Positions 33,274 through 45,174 of a DNA stretch of 64,000 bases are shown piece by piece; positions within the stretch are counted from its first letter, which is position 1, and the number at the start of each line of letters is the position of its first letter. This stretch comes from Henckelia pumila. Its lineage: Eukaryota > Streptophyta > Magnoliopsida > Lamiales > Gesneriaceae. The stretch lies in contig NC_133121.1 of NCBI RefSeq assembly GCF_033568475.1, positions 7,626,001-7,690,000 of the forward strand, read 5' to 3'. The translations under genes were made by a program, and so were the position numbers. Below the pieces are notes generated by a model. That model did not search any database. It was not told the origin of the DNA and was given only the letters and a program-made list of their open reading frames with translations.

Positions 33274-33692
33274 TATGTTTGGATGCCTAAAAAATAGAAT
33301 TTGGAATTGGATTTTGATTTGGAATTGGATTTGGGTTTTAAATTCATAGAATTTAAATTTCATTTTGGTGTTCGAAAAAAAGTTAAAATACATATTAGAA
33401 TTTACTAGCATAAATTTTAAGAAAGTGATGTTTTGTAAAAAAAAAAAAAAAAATTAGGAAAACTCAAATTTATAACTTAAGTTTATAAATTTTTTTATTA
33501 GAAATAATTTCATTGTTTTTATAAACTCAAGTCTCATGAAATCCGACCAATTTTGTATGGATTTTACTTAGTTAAATGAAATCTCATCAAATCCCATCAA
33601 ATATCAATCCCGTTTTAAAATTTCATTTTGCCAAACATTAAAACAGTATTTACAAATCCAAATCCCGCTCAAATTCAGTCCACCAAACACAA
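33274..33692. mobile_element. Probable MITE next to the JAZ fragment
   Basis: The left side GTTTGGATGCC ... GAATTTGGAATTGGATTT and the right side AAATCCAAATCCCGC ... CCACCAAACAC are inverted. It is AT-rich with no coding frame, and its borders are approximate. Confidence 0.5.
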
Positions 33693-33793
33693 TGTTCGTG
33701 CATAAACCTAACTCTTCCTTCTTCCTTCTTGTTCTACCGGCGCCGAGGAGTACTTGCCCCATCTCGAAATAAATTACCGGATGCGAAGGAGTG

Positions 33794-34522
33794 GGTTCAT
33801 CGAAGATCGTGGATTCCCGTAAGCTGACCAGCGAGAGGTCCAATTTCTCCAAGACTTGCAGTCAGTTGAGCCAGTACCTCAAGGAGAATGGCAGTTTCGG
33901 AGATCTTTGATACGTGCACAGATAAATGCACAAGAAAATATAGAATTTAGAGGAAGTTTAATGGAATTTCATTGATTAATCCAAACATACTCGCATGAAA
34001 GTTCAACAACAACCCAACCAAAGCTTGAAAAACAAGGAAGAATGAAAAATAACGATAGAAAAATAAAACAACAATTGAAATAACAAAAGTCTCTTTCTGC
34101 CTCCATGTGTCTGTCACTTGTGCTCTGATATATTCTCCACTTCCACTGCTAGCTCTAACAAACAAAGTCTCCTAGGTGTTTGGGTGGACCACGTAGACGG
34201 TTACTCACACGTGGGATTGATTCTTGAAGTTTTGGTTCGGTATCTCCATTTAAATTCATATCAATCTTCCCAGATGATGATATTCTACGAAGGACAAGTG
34301 CTTGTGTTTGATGATTTCCCGGCGGAAATGGTCGGTGAAATCATGCTGTTAGCTAACAACCCCAGCGGCACCCAAAGGCCAAAACTACCATCATCCAACT
34401 GCCTTCACTCCCCAGAGCCCTTCGGAGTCCACCACTGGAATCCCGAACCTGATTCGCAAGACGGGAAAAATGAAAGTTGCTACAATTATCTTTTCTTTTT
34501 CATTTGGCTTCGAAGAAGATGA
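33794..34522 (+). pseudogene. JAZ: Broken JAZ/TIFY gene, no Jas motif
   Basis: A plus-strand frame at 33794-33910 reads the JAZ N-terminal block [16 protein letters not shown], then a stop at 33908 where the family continues with SLG. A second segment around 34262-34360 carries the TIFY/ZIM domain: MIFYEGQVLVFDDFPAEM, with TIFYGG altered to MIFYEG. The frame then runs into SEPFGVHHWN-like and Phe-rich sequence and stops at 34522; a reading shift would give a Pro/Ser linker. The Jas motif (binding COI1 and MYC factors) is missing. No clean exon borders connect the two parts. JAZ proteins repress jasmonate responses; this copy lacks the degron, so a pseudogene is the best call. A MITE abuts it upstream. 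Confidence 0.7.
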
Positions 34523-34678
34523 AATGGAAATATGGTTGTTTATTGAAGTGGTGGATGAGAGAATTGAGGGAAGTAAGATATTAAAGTCATGACATAAAAT
34601 ATACTTTAATTAATCTCACTAATATACTACAGACCAAACATAATATTAACTATTAAATACAAATATAATTTTTTTTTG

Positions 34679-34887
34679 GGCCCGTTTGGTATTGGTATTG
34701 ATTTTTTTTTAAAAAAAAAACGCTTTTTTAAGCTCTAATTTTGAGCTTTTGAAAAAGCTCAAAATTTAGCTTTAAAAGTGTTTTTTTAAGCACTAAAATG
34801 TTCAACCAAACACATTATAAACCAAAAAATCACTTTTTATTAAAAAAAAAAGTTTTTTTTTCTTTGGCTTTTGATACCAAGCGGTCT
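34679..34887. mobile_element. Probable MITE with CCGTTTGGTAT ends
   Basis: CCCGTTTGGTATTGGTAT at the left and TTGATACCAAGCGG at the right are inverted. In between, AAGCTC/GAGCTT words fold further. Confidence 0.55.
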
Positions 34888-34919
34888 CTTTATCAACCAA
34901 TTATCAATCAATTTATTAA

Positions 34920-35285
34920 TAATTTCAGTCCTGTAACTTGCATATTTTTTTATTACATTTTTGGTCATGTTACGGTGAATTTTCATTTCTAGTTCTCTAA
35001 CTTGTGCATTGTTTTCATTTTTTTATCATTTAACTTGTAGTTTCTTTTAATTTCGGTCCTTTTATGATTGATTAAAAACATCTCAAAAATGAAAATAAAT
35101 ATAAGTTAAAGGACCAAAATGCAAAAAATATACATGTTACATGATTAAAAATGAAAATTCACCATAAAATGATCAAAAATTAAAAAAACATGCAAATTAC
35201 AGGACTAAAAATACAAATTCACTGTTAATAAAATTAAAAGTGAAAAAAATATAAATTACTTGACTAAAAATGTAGCTCTCCCGGA
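34920..35285. mobile_element. Foldback element
   Basis: TTTCAGTCCTGTAACTTGCA (left) pairs with TGCAAATTACAGGACTAAAA (right half), and several TAAAGGACCAAAAT or complementary words are repeated. The borders are approximate. Confidence 0.5.
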
Positions 35286-37207
35286 CAAAAAAAGAAAGAG
35301 ATGCGATAACATGAGCGGGATCGCTACATCTTTGTGTTGGGCAAATTTTTCTGGATTAAACCTTGGCCTCATTTATTTGCCATTAACATAATTTCTCTTT
35401 TTTTGGCATTTAGTGTTGGATTTATTGTGTTTATGCATTATTTAATTTAATTAATTCATTATTTGCTTTGATGTAGTTTAAATTATATTCGAAATTAAAT
35501 TATTTAACTTGATTCTTCAATATGCTTAGTGCGTTTTAGAACCGAAACCAGAAATGAAATGGTCTCACGCACTTCGGCCCAAACCTACCCATTTTGAGTG
35601 GCCCAGGCCCAGAAATTGGTGGACAAAATATCGAAAGAACCAGATTGAAACATAAACGTATTATATATCTTTATTGTTATTATTTATATTATTAGATAAA
35701 GGTCCAGATCCTTTAAAAACTATTTTGATATATCTGATTATTACATTACACCAATATAAAAATACAAATATAACCCTCAAATATACACTATACTAGTATA
35801 CTTCATATGAGTTATTAAAAAAATGATAGAAAAACGCAATTGTATTCATCACTTACTATCAGTGTTTTAAATAGCGCGTTATAGCGTATTTTTATGGTGT
35901 GGCACTATATAGCATTACTACTTTAGTGTTTTGCACGAATAGCGCAAGCTATTGTCAGGAAAAGCGCGCTATTTGCTGAATAGCGTGAGCTATTTGGACA
36001 AAAACTAAAGGACCATAATTGACATATTTTGACCAAAATTAAATGCTCAAACAATTAAGATTGGGTTTTGTTAATGTGAAAAATGACTATATGGATGTTG
36101 AAACTATATTTTGACATCTAATGATCAATTATTATGGTTTCATGGACAAAAATGATACGGGTCAACACTATGCTTTTTAAAACATTGCTTACTATACGAA
36201 ACCATCAACTATCTCATGTTGTTAACTTTCATTTCATAGTAATTTTATTTAATTTTCAACATATTATTTGCAAATAATTAAAATTTCATATTCATTGTAA
36301 TTTTAATAAAAAAAATTAAATTATTTACATACACGTAAAACGTGTACATCAATGGCTAGTTATTATAATTTGTTTTGTCTAACAAATACAACCTAACACA
36401 ATATTAAATATCTACTTTTTCTCAATATCAAATTATTTAGATTCTAATTTATCTCATTTTAACATCCTTGTCTTTTCCTGATGAATATGTTGTGTGGTGA
36501 ACGAGGGATTTTGAATTTGCAAACATACATAAGAAAGAATGATTTACATGATCCGATCACTCCATGGACGACAGCAGCTTCCGAGATTATTCAATCTTCT
36601 ATATTGATTAATGTTTTGTATTTATTTTCTATTTAAAATCACATTTTTCAGTCGGGAGGGAAATTATATATACGATGGAAGCAAAAATTTAGATTCAAGT
36701 AATGAAAATATACATTGCCATCTAATTGAAACAGGATCATGATATATTATATAGACCAAATTTGGTATTTTTAAATAAACTCATGAAGCAGATCGACTCA
36801 ATTCAATATATTAAGTAAAAAATAATGTTTTTTCATAGTTTGGATCGATTAATAAATCCATCTCACAAATTGAATATTATTTTAAGAGTTGGTCTTGTGA
36901 GAGTCAAACTCAGGTACTCACTCATATTTACAATAAAAAATTATAATTTTAATATAAAAAATTATACATTATCACGAGTGAATCAATAGAAGATCCATCT
37001 TACAAGAATTTAAGGTTAACGTCTGGATCATAAATAAAAAATATTTTTAAAAAAAATGTATGGGCGCATAGGTACGTCGTCCTAGGTTGCTTACATACAT
37101 TAAAGATTTATCCAGATTTTTTTAATACCTTGAAGATCTGAATCCCTTGGTTACATATATATATATATATGTGTGTGTGCTGATTCGTGAACCAGAAAGA
37201 AACAAAA
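35286..37207. other. Intergenic DNA and MES upstream region
   Basis: No gene recognised. TACATATATATATATATATG at 37152-37171, about 40 bases before the MES start codon, may act as TATA region. Around 36780-37010 are phrases (GTGAGAGTCAAACTCA, ATCCATCT) recurring elsewhere in the window and likely MITE-derived. Confidence 0.4.
35869..36187. mobile_element. Probable hAT-type MITE
   Basis: CAGTGTTTTAAATAGCG at the left and GCTTTTTAAAACATTG at the right form imperfect terminal inverted repeats around a segment with repeated TAGCG(C/T)G words. Confidence 0.45.
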
Positions 37208-38831
37208 ATGGGAGATGATAAGAAACAGAGGCACATAGTGCTGATTCATGGTGCAGGGCATGGTGCCTGGTGCTGGTACAAAGTGGCCACGCAGCTGCGA
37301 TCCCAACGCCACCGGGTGACCGCCCTGGACATGGCGGCTGCCGGGGTCAATACCCAGCCTCTGTCGGAGTTGGATAATTATTCCGACTACTCGCGGCCGC
37401 TGATGGATTTCTTGGAGGCGCTGCGGCCGGAGGAGTCGGTGATCCTAGTCGGGCACAGCATGGGTGGGGTTTGCATATCCCTCGCCATGGAAAACTTTCC
37501 CAAGAAAATTAGCGCCGCCGTGTTCGTGACTGCCCCCATGCCAGGACCCAACCTCAGATTGCAGGAGTGTCATGACCAGGTTATTTGGAATATGCATATT
37601 TTATAATTTTTATCCATTATATATAAATTGATTAGAATTACTTTTCAATTTTGCTTTTACAAAAGTTTCGAGGAAACAAATCATTGTGTAACTATAAATA
37701 TTCGCACAAGCTTTTATCTAGGTCGTCAAAACATAGGCATATCTAAAACAAAATTATCACAATGGATTAAGGTAGTGTTTGGAAGAGTTTCTTAAAAGCA
37801 ATTCTCAATTTTTCCGTACAAATGCTTCATAAAAGGCTCTCCCAAACATTACATAAATTATGTTTCACTATAACAACGTTACAAATTGCAAATTGAATAT
37901 CAAAAAGATAAATAATATGATCTTATATTTGAATTTGAATTATAATATCTGGTGCCGCAGTACGAAAAGCAAGTGGGCTGTGTCATGGATTCTCAATTGG
38001 CTCCAACTTCTTTCCTTTTCGGGCCCGAATTCTTAGCCACTCGATTGTACCAACTTTCTCCTCTTGAGGTAATTAATTAGCAATCTAAGAGAGTGTTTGC
38101 AATCACTAAAAAAAATTATTGTTAGCTTTTGGCTAAAAAAATCATTTTTGTGTGTTTGTTAAACCTAGATTATGTGTTAGCTTATGCTTAACTTAATTGA
38201 AATTCAAAAGTTAGTCATGTGGTGATTATAATTCTCCAAAAGTGATTCTAATAAGAAGGTAATTGTTAAAATCACTCTAATCACTTATTTATCAAACACT
38301 ACCCAACTTTGATTTTTAGATTTTCACATTTGTTTCCAAGCACTACCAACTTTTGATTTTTCTTTAACTTTTTTATAATTTATAAATTAATCACTTCTAC
38401 AAAATCACAATCTATTGCAAACACTCCCTAATTCCTTTACCTATTGGATTATGGTACAATAAATCCGACATTCAAATAATTGAATGAATTTAAAATTTTG
38501 AATAACATTTTGATTTCAAATCTATTTTACAATTCGTATTTGTTAATTTCTCCTATCATAGGATTTGACTCTTGCAACCTTGCTGGTGAGGCCGGTGGGT
38601 TTATTTAGAAAAGATGTAGAGTTTTCGGAAGAAAATTATGGTTCGGTTCGCCGGGTTTACGTGATCGCCGAAAAAGATGATTTATCGAAGAAAGAATTCC
38701 AAGAATGGACGATCCGAAACAATCCGCCGGACGAAGTGAAAATGATTTGTGGATCAGATCACATGTTCATGTTTTCAAAACCCCAAGAATTTTGTACTTG
38801 TCTCCAAGAAATTGTCGACAAATATTGCTGA
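37208..38831 (+). CDS. MES: Methylesterase (MES / SABP2-like alpha/beta hydrolase), 249 aa, three exons
   Basis: Exons 37208-37579, 37961-38068 and 38562-38831 join in phase with GT-AG borders to 249 aa. Family members are about 260 aa. The start MGDDKK is the first ATG; a longer frame from a GTG is unlikely. HIVLIHGAGHGAWCW is the oxyanion-hole loop; the nucleophile Ser is in VGHSMGG. The catalytic Asp is in VIAEKDD and the His in CGSDHMFM, so the triad is complete. This plant family hydrolyses methyl esters of salicylate, jasmonate or indole-acetate, or acts as hydroxynitrile lyase or polyneuridine aldehyde esterase; substrate cannot be told here. Both introns carry MITEs. It is followed by a broken copy at 40190, so the locus was duplicated in tandem. 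It is probably cytosolic: no signal peptide is seen. Confidence 0.9.
37772..37852. mobile_element. Tiny MITE in MES intron 1
   Basis: GTAGTGTTTGGAAGAG and CTCTCCCAAACATTAC are inverted terminal repeats around 81 bases. Confidence 0.55.
38089..38428. mobile_element. Tourist-like MITE in MES intron 2 (340 bp)
   Basis: Termini GAGAGTGTTTGCAAT and ATTGCAAACACTCC are inverted. The element is flanked by TAA (38086-38088 and 38429-38431), the 3-bp duplication typical of PIF/Harbinger MITEs. Confidence 0.7.
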
Positions 38832-38992
38832 AATGTGTGAAAATATATATATATATATCGAGTAGGGTGTACTAGCTAGAATATTGTTTGCCACATGATT
38901 CATATATATTTGCGTTGTGTATTCTTTGGAATTTTGCTTAGACAAACGTGCATTAATTGGAGTTCCTATATATGTTGAGCTTATATACTAAT
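38832..38992. other. MES 3' region
   Basis: AT-rich, with a microsatellite of AT units near 38845; likely 3' untranslated and intergenic sequence. Confidence 0.4.
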
Positions 38993-39278
38993 AATTATAC
39001 GTTGCATCGCATAGGCGAGTTGGTAAGGCCTGAGGTGACGTGGAAAGAAATTTCCAGCATTGCGGGCTCGGTTCTCATGTGAAATATATTTCATGCTGAA
39101 ATATTATGGAGTATGCTCTGGGGGTTGGTCATGTGGCTCCCTCCCTCAGGTCCCTGTCGCTCATGCACATCCCTTGATTTAACTTTTGCATGAGCCAATA
39201 GGTCTCTGACTCATGTGGGATGTGGTCCCCTTAAGAGTCAATCCTTTTTTTTAAAAAAAAAAAATTATACATTGCATC
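38993..39278 (+). mobile_element. tRNA-derived SINE with about 16-bp target duplication
   Basis: The body (39009-39262) starts with a Pol III box A, TAGGCGAGTTGG, and has a box-B-like GGGCTCGGTTCTC near 39064. It ends in a T/A-rich tail after AGAGTCAATCC. It is flanked by AATTATACGTTGCATC (38993-39008) and AATTATACATTGCATC (39263-39278), differing at one base. These are the marks of a LINE-mobilised SINE. Confidence 0.75.
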
Positions 39279-40189
39279 CTATACATCAAATGAGGTTAAG
39301 CTCAACGAAAAGCGATTTGTTAAGGTTTTTAGTGTTTGAGTTTTAATGTTTTTGATAGGGTATTCTTGTAAGTATTTTCAATTTATATATATGCAAGGTT
39401 TAATAAGAAATTAAATATAACTTTTTTTGTCTTCTATTTTGGGTTTGTGCTCATTAATAATCAAAGCGACTTTCAGTTCTATTTCGTTGGAGTACTGACG
39501 TGACATCATAAAAATATTGACATGATATGGATACCGGAGTCATGAATTTGTCAAAAATAACCAAAAATATCAATCATATATATCTATTCAAATATTTGTA
39601 TGAAATTCCATAAAACAAGATTGCATCTTTATCTAATTAAATTCGAATAGTGATATTATAAGTGTTAGATAGAAATATGTTATTAATTCTTTATAGCTGT
39701 GTAATTTGAACAAGTTTTAGATGTGATTAATATTTTTATACATGAGAGTACGAGACACTGATACATATAGTTGGGTACCTCTCTGTGTTTTGGTTATTTC
39801 TTGAATTTGAAATTCTTCTCTCAATCTATACCTAATTTTATTTTATAATTAATTTGTTTTGATTAATTATATACCTTATTATTTACACTAGTACTCTCGT
39901 GCACGCATTGTGTACTTGTAAAATCCGTGTTTTTTTAAGAAAAAAAAAACAAAAAAATAAATTGTAAAACACAAAAAATATAATGTTTTCATAAATAAAT
40001 AGTCAATAAAATACAACGAATACATCAATTTTACAGGTAGTGTGTGGTATTTTGTAAAAAAAAAGACATCATCACAAAGTTAATATCATTTTGATAAATT
40101 AAAAAACATCTAATAGCTAAGAAAAACTAAGGTCGTATAAAATGATTAATTTGTTCAATAATTTTGTGTTAAATTAGGAAATATTCCCC
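39279..40189. other. Intergenic DNA between MES copies
   Basis: AT-rich; no gene recognised. Confidence 0.5.
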
Positions 40190-40870
40190 AAAAAAACTGA
40201 CGGTAGTGTGGCATAGCATGGGCGGGGGCGGGGTTTGTCTATCCCTCGTCATGGAAAAATTCCCCAAGAAAATTGACGATCGTTACTGCTTCTATGCCTG
40301 GACCAACACTCACTCCTAAAGAGATCGATGACCAGGTTAATTTCGAATATTGCATATTTTTACAAACTTTAAATAATATATTTATGATTTACGCAGTTGA
40401 GAAAGAAATCGGGCTCTGAAATGGATATCAAATGGTGTTACGGAAATGGAGAAGATAAGCCTCCCACTTCCTTAATTTACTGGGCCCGAGTACTTAAGCC
40501 ACTCGTTTTTACCAACTCTCTCCCCTTGAGGATAACATTTCTGACTCTTTACCTATCTCCTCCCCGTGATTTGTCTTACTTCCTGATGGTTAGTTTATTT
40601 TCACAGGATTTGACTCTTGCCACCTTGTTGGTGAGGCCCGTATGTTTCTTCAAAGGCAATGTAGAATTTTCTGAAGAAAATTACGGTTCGGTTCCTCGAG
40701 TTTTCGTGATTGCCGAGAGTGACAAAAACAGAGAGTTCCAAGAATGGGTGATTCAAAATAATCCACCGGATGAGGTGAAAACGATCTATGGATCAAACCA
40801 CATGTCTATGTTGTCGAAACCCCGAGATTTTTGTGTTTGTCTCCAAGAAATTGTTGACAAGTACTGCTGA
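40190..40870 (+). pseudogene. MES: Truncated tandem copy of the methylesterase gene
   Basis: The sequence starts mid-exon 1 at the Ser-nucleophile region (HSMGG with an inserted GCGGGG stretch) and loses frame. An exon-2-like piece follows a GCAG at about 40395 and runs to CTTGAG near 40530. Exon 3 (40607-40870) is well kept: DLTLATLLVRPV, FSEENYGSV, VFVIAESDK, GSNHMSML. The Asp-bearing motif has ESDK for EKDD and the His motif is GSNHM. The first roughly 85 codons with the oxyanion loop are missing, and the exon-2 donor is GAGGATAAC, not GT. Hence non-functional, although the long open frame 40397-40870 could mislead. Confidence 0.85.
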
Positions 40871-41142
40871 ATTGTGTGCCATGTGTGGGTGCATTGTACA
40901 ATGAATCCCCGTTTCTTGTGTTTGATAAGTTCTAATATCTTAACAAAAATTTGAAAGCATCTATAAGAGACGAGCTATAGAGTTGGGAACCTCAAAAGTG
41001 AATGCCAATCTTGAAAGCTTCTAAGACTAGTCGCTCGATGCACAAAGCTTCTCAAACTGCAACAAACTGAAATAAGACTGAAACATCACACCAGAGTAGA
41101 AGTATTAAACCAAGAACTATAGATAATACAGATGAAAACATC

Positions 41143-44100
41143 TTACCGCCGGAGTAGTACTTGTGGATTATACGGAAATAAATTCTTTTGGTTCAAGCTT
41201 TCGATGGATATTCTCAATGCAATCAAACAATCCCTAGCAGCCAAAAACGGTAGTCTATGTTTGTTAGGCTCTTGCTTGATTGAACAAGATATTCGAACGT
41301 TAACGACTGTAGGAGATTCTGCTTCCTGAAGTGCCAAATTGTCCACCAAAACCTTCTGCCTTTTAGAATTTGATCTGCTTGAGCCTTCTTCCACGCCCGG
41401 AAACTCAAGAAATAAGTCCCAGGAATTGCATACGAGGCGTAACGATCTGACACCATATGTAAAGTACAAACAGAGAGACTGATATAAGAGATATATAGGC
41501 ATGAAGCTTACTAGAGAACAAGCCATGAAAAAATTATTCTCGTTCTAGCACACAAGGGAAGATAGAGAAAAAAATAAAGATATTACATACCTCAAAAGGT
41601 ATTCAGCACATCTGGATCCAGAGTCCCCCGAGATGAGGTAGTCAAGAAGTACTTGGTGGTCATAGAGTATCTAACTTAAGAGGTAAAAACAGATAAAAAG
41701 ACAAAAGAATAAGTATTTAGTTTCCATCACTTCTCGTTTATTTTTTACCATCAAACTTACCTCTCCAAGAAATAAATGAAATAGGTGAAGAGGATTAAAT
41801 AAGAGTGAAGCCAAAAAGAACTGATGGTTCTTCACTGTAAAAAGGGCCTCTCTCTCGGTAAACCTGCAAGGAGTTGCAGAATATTTATTAGAAACTCTTA
41901 GCCACGACAACCCCAAAAGTGACATTTGACTCACTTACTGATGCTTTGGATAAAATGGCAGACAGAAAAATTGCAAGAGCATTTCAAACAGGATGTCATC
42001 CTACAATGCAACGGAACAAAAGGAGTCAGAATAGTAAGTGTTTGGCGTGCTTGAGATATGTCTGCTCACAATGAACAGCATCCAGAAGGTGAGACTATCA
42101 TGATTTATATTTTACTGAAAGAGCACAAGTGACACACAAAAAAGGAGGAAATAGTAGGAAAAACCACAGGACACCAAAAAACAAGACACCAGATGACATA
42201 GTTTGTTATCAAATAAGCAGCGGGCTTCCTGACACAAACAAAAAACGTGATTGTCCTACTACTGTCCAAAACCTGCAATACGCCAATAAAATCCTAAAAC
42301 AAGTTTCATTCTTGACAACTGGAATTGAAAAACATGATACAACAAATAGCAAAACTAACCATTGTATTGTAGATATGCAACGAAATGGTTTTTTTTTTAA
42401 GGAAAATAAAAGACGATGTTGGGATTATGAATAGAAACTGAAAGAAGCATGTATTGGAGCAATGACACATCATAAAGAATCGCCAACAGATTAAGACAAA
42501 CCTCATGCATATACAGCTGAAGAAAAGACCGTGTAAATCTCACGCAAAATTCAAAAAGAAATTTGTTGTTCATGAAAGTATCAGCAGGAACATGCACTTG
42601 CAGCCACTTCTGAAGCTCGGATAAACCTTGACATTTAGCACACAGCTCGGAATCCAAACTCGCATCAGACTTCAAACAAAGCCTCAGATCTTCATAGGCG
42701 CATTGTTTATCACCAGTTTCTTTTGAGCTAACCAAATTCAGGGATAATTTAAGGAAAATAAAAACTGCAAGTCTTTGCAGATGGTGAGACATCATATCCA
42801 GTTTTCCTGGTTCGCCAATTCTACTACAGAAAGGAGTCTCTTCCACAGAAGAATTCTCATAAGGCTTTCCTTCAGATAAAGGTTGTAACAGTAGATCTTC
42901 AAAGTACTTGTGGATAAGACGAATCCATATGGTATCCTTAACATACTTTTGGGAACTAAGCTTGACCATTAGCATCTGTTTTTATAAAATCAACCAGAAT
43001 CAGTTATCAATGCATGCAAATAACTAAAATGAAGAAGGTTTCCAGTATCACTTCACAGGATAAAACGCAGGATTTAGGCAACTATTCACCAGTATCTTGT
43101 GTCTGGAGTATTGAAAAATGGAGACACAATTAAGATTTTGTAGCTGGACATGGCACAGGTCTACAATTTTAAGCACAACATCATTGATTTGGCAGATATA
43201 TGTAGAAGGCCTCACTCCATCTTCCAGACGGTCTATTTGATCCACAAAGGAGCAGAGAAACTGAAGAAGATTGCCACATAACATTTCCATTTCTCTCGGA
43301 TGTACAAGCTTCGAGTGTGAAACATCTTTATAAGAGCCTCTCACAGCTTCAGCATTACAATCAACAACGATCTCACTCAAAAAATCCCATGAAATATTTA
43401 ATAACATTGAGCCAACACAATCTAGGTATGTTTTCATGGTTCTGCCAGCACAATCTTGTTTTAGATATTTGAGTATGTTACGTAAAACCCGAAATATAGC
43501 CGTCACAACATACCATTGAGCACTTTCAGGTTCCGACATCAATAACCAATTTGGTATAGACGAGCCATAATTTGAAATTTTTTTTGCCAATGCACTGGCT
43601 TTATGTGAAGATGGAATAGTGCTATTGATTGTCAATTCCAAGAAAAGACACAACATATGCATGAAGGTTTCCCAACTGCTCCCCTGCAAAGAAAACACAA
43701 TACTAGAATAGGGAACAAAACTAGAGACGCCACACTTGACAAAAACCATATCGTGCCACAGATTAAACATACTGACGCAATCAAAAACTTGGAAATGGCT
43801 AGAAGAGTGTTCCCCACTGAGTGTTGAGCATATGGATTGTTGATGGCAAACAAGAACACCTAGAACAGATAGATATTGAAGAGAGTAAGTATTAACTATA
43901 CACACACAAAATCAAGCAGAGAAAAATTAGAAGCATGTCATCAGAATGACTGCGTACACAACAAAGTGTCTGTCTCTGCTAGCTGCCTAATGATCCAAGC
44001 AAATTTCAGACAGAAAATTTCTATTTCAATCTTTCGAGAGAACATTTGGTATGCTAGTTATTGCAAGATTGCTAAATTATAATATGCCAACACTGATCTG

Positions 44101-44841
44101 GAACACATTCAAAAAAGTAAAATAAAGAACATTGTAACAACAATGTAACTAATACATGATTAATTAAAAAAATTTATCGTATTGTAGCTCATTATTAAGC
44201 CTGGGAAGCAAGAATTACCAGGTCCCCAATGATCTTGGCCAAACAATGGCAATTGTCCGAATATGAAGTAGTGGGAACTATGGATTCCCCGCTATTACAA
44301 AGCTCCAATTCCTGGGAACAATTTTTCTTCTTCAGGAAGGAAATTAAAGTTTCGAAACGTATTGAATTCCATTTTGTGCATAAAGATAAACAGAGAGTGC
44401 AAACCTCATCAATATCAAATCCTGACTGGGAACGGAATTGGTGCGTCCACTTCTTAACTTGTGTGAACACCTGAAATTAAGCAATTAAAATAAAGACACC
44501 TTGTTCGAGAAAAAAAAATGATTCAAGAAATGGAATCAAAATCCCAAGTACAGTTCAACATAATCTGTATCCATAAGCTGAACCTGAGATAGAACAATTA
44601 AAAGTTCCTTTTCCAATTCTTGGGTTAAAGATCCAGCTCCAATATTCTGCAGATTATCCAAATTATAACAATAAAATTTCGAGAACGAAAAACAAATACG
44701 GATTTAATACAGAGTTTTTTTTTTTTTTTGGGGAACAAATAGACTAGACAAAAAAAAAGTGAAGAGGCTCGTTACTGAGAAAGGGCGAAGAGCGCCGTCG
44801 AGCAGGCGGCAGAGAAGTATGCATTCAGGCTGAGGACTCAT
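41143..44841 (-). CDS. Probable LINES-family protein, ten exons, 694 aa
   Basis: Exons (minus strand): 44841-44776, 44646-44584, 44470-44219, 43859-43773, 43683-43090, 42975-42502, 42000-41939, 41863-41761, 41670-41591, 41446-41143. All borders are GT-AG and all junctions keep phase: 695 codons including the stop, from MSPQPEC to QVLLRR. No transmembrane segments or enzyme motifs are apparent; the protein is helical and Cys/Leu-rich. The C-terminal part (LYMHE then DDILFEMLLQF; YLISGDSGSRCAEYLLR; NLFPYNPQVLLRR) resembles the C-terminal domain of LINES proteins as I remember it. Their biochemical role is unclear. The gene is likely single copy and active: no stop or frameshift is seen. The name is tentative; the gene model is strong. 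Confidence 0.88.
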
Positions 44842-45174
44842 TCTCCGGTGATAGTTCCGGCACCGAATTGCCCCTCAGTGAGGCTGATCATGAAAATCCG
44901 TCCCAAGTGACTGAATTGAACATCACCACAACGACCAAAACGGCGATTGAAAAAATAAACAAACAAACAGCACCACATAATATGGTTTTGTGGTAATTTT
45001 AGTAAAAAAATTGCATTGGCCGCATCGCATAAATAAATAAATATTTTTAAAATTATTTATGATATATTAATATGATCATGTATATGGTTTATATAATTTG
45101 TTTTAAATTCAACAGAGTGATTCAATTAAACGATACAATGTCTATATCTAATTATAATATTATAATAATTATAG

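Noticed and set aside
33604-33852. 82-codon minus-strand open frame
   Set aside because: It is antisense to the JAZ N-terminal block and the adjoining MITE, and has no domain of its own.
40397-40600. A start codon for a second functional methylesterase within 40397-40600
   Set aside because: The frame begins in the exon-2 remnant and reads through an unspliced intron; the oxyanion loop and nucleophile region are absent from it.
42397-42501. Extension of the exon-6 frame of the LINES-like gene past the donor
   Set aside because: The donor GAG|GTTTGT and the in-phase continuation with DDILFEMLLQF at 42000 show that this part is intron.
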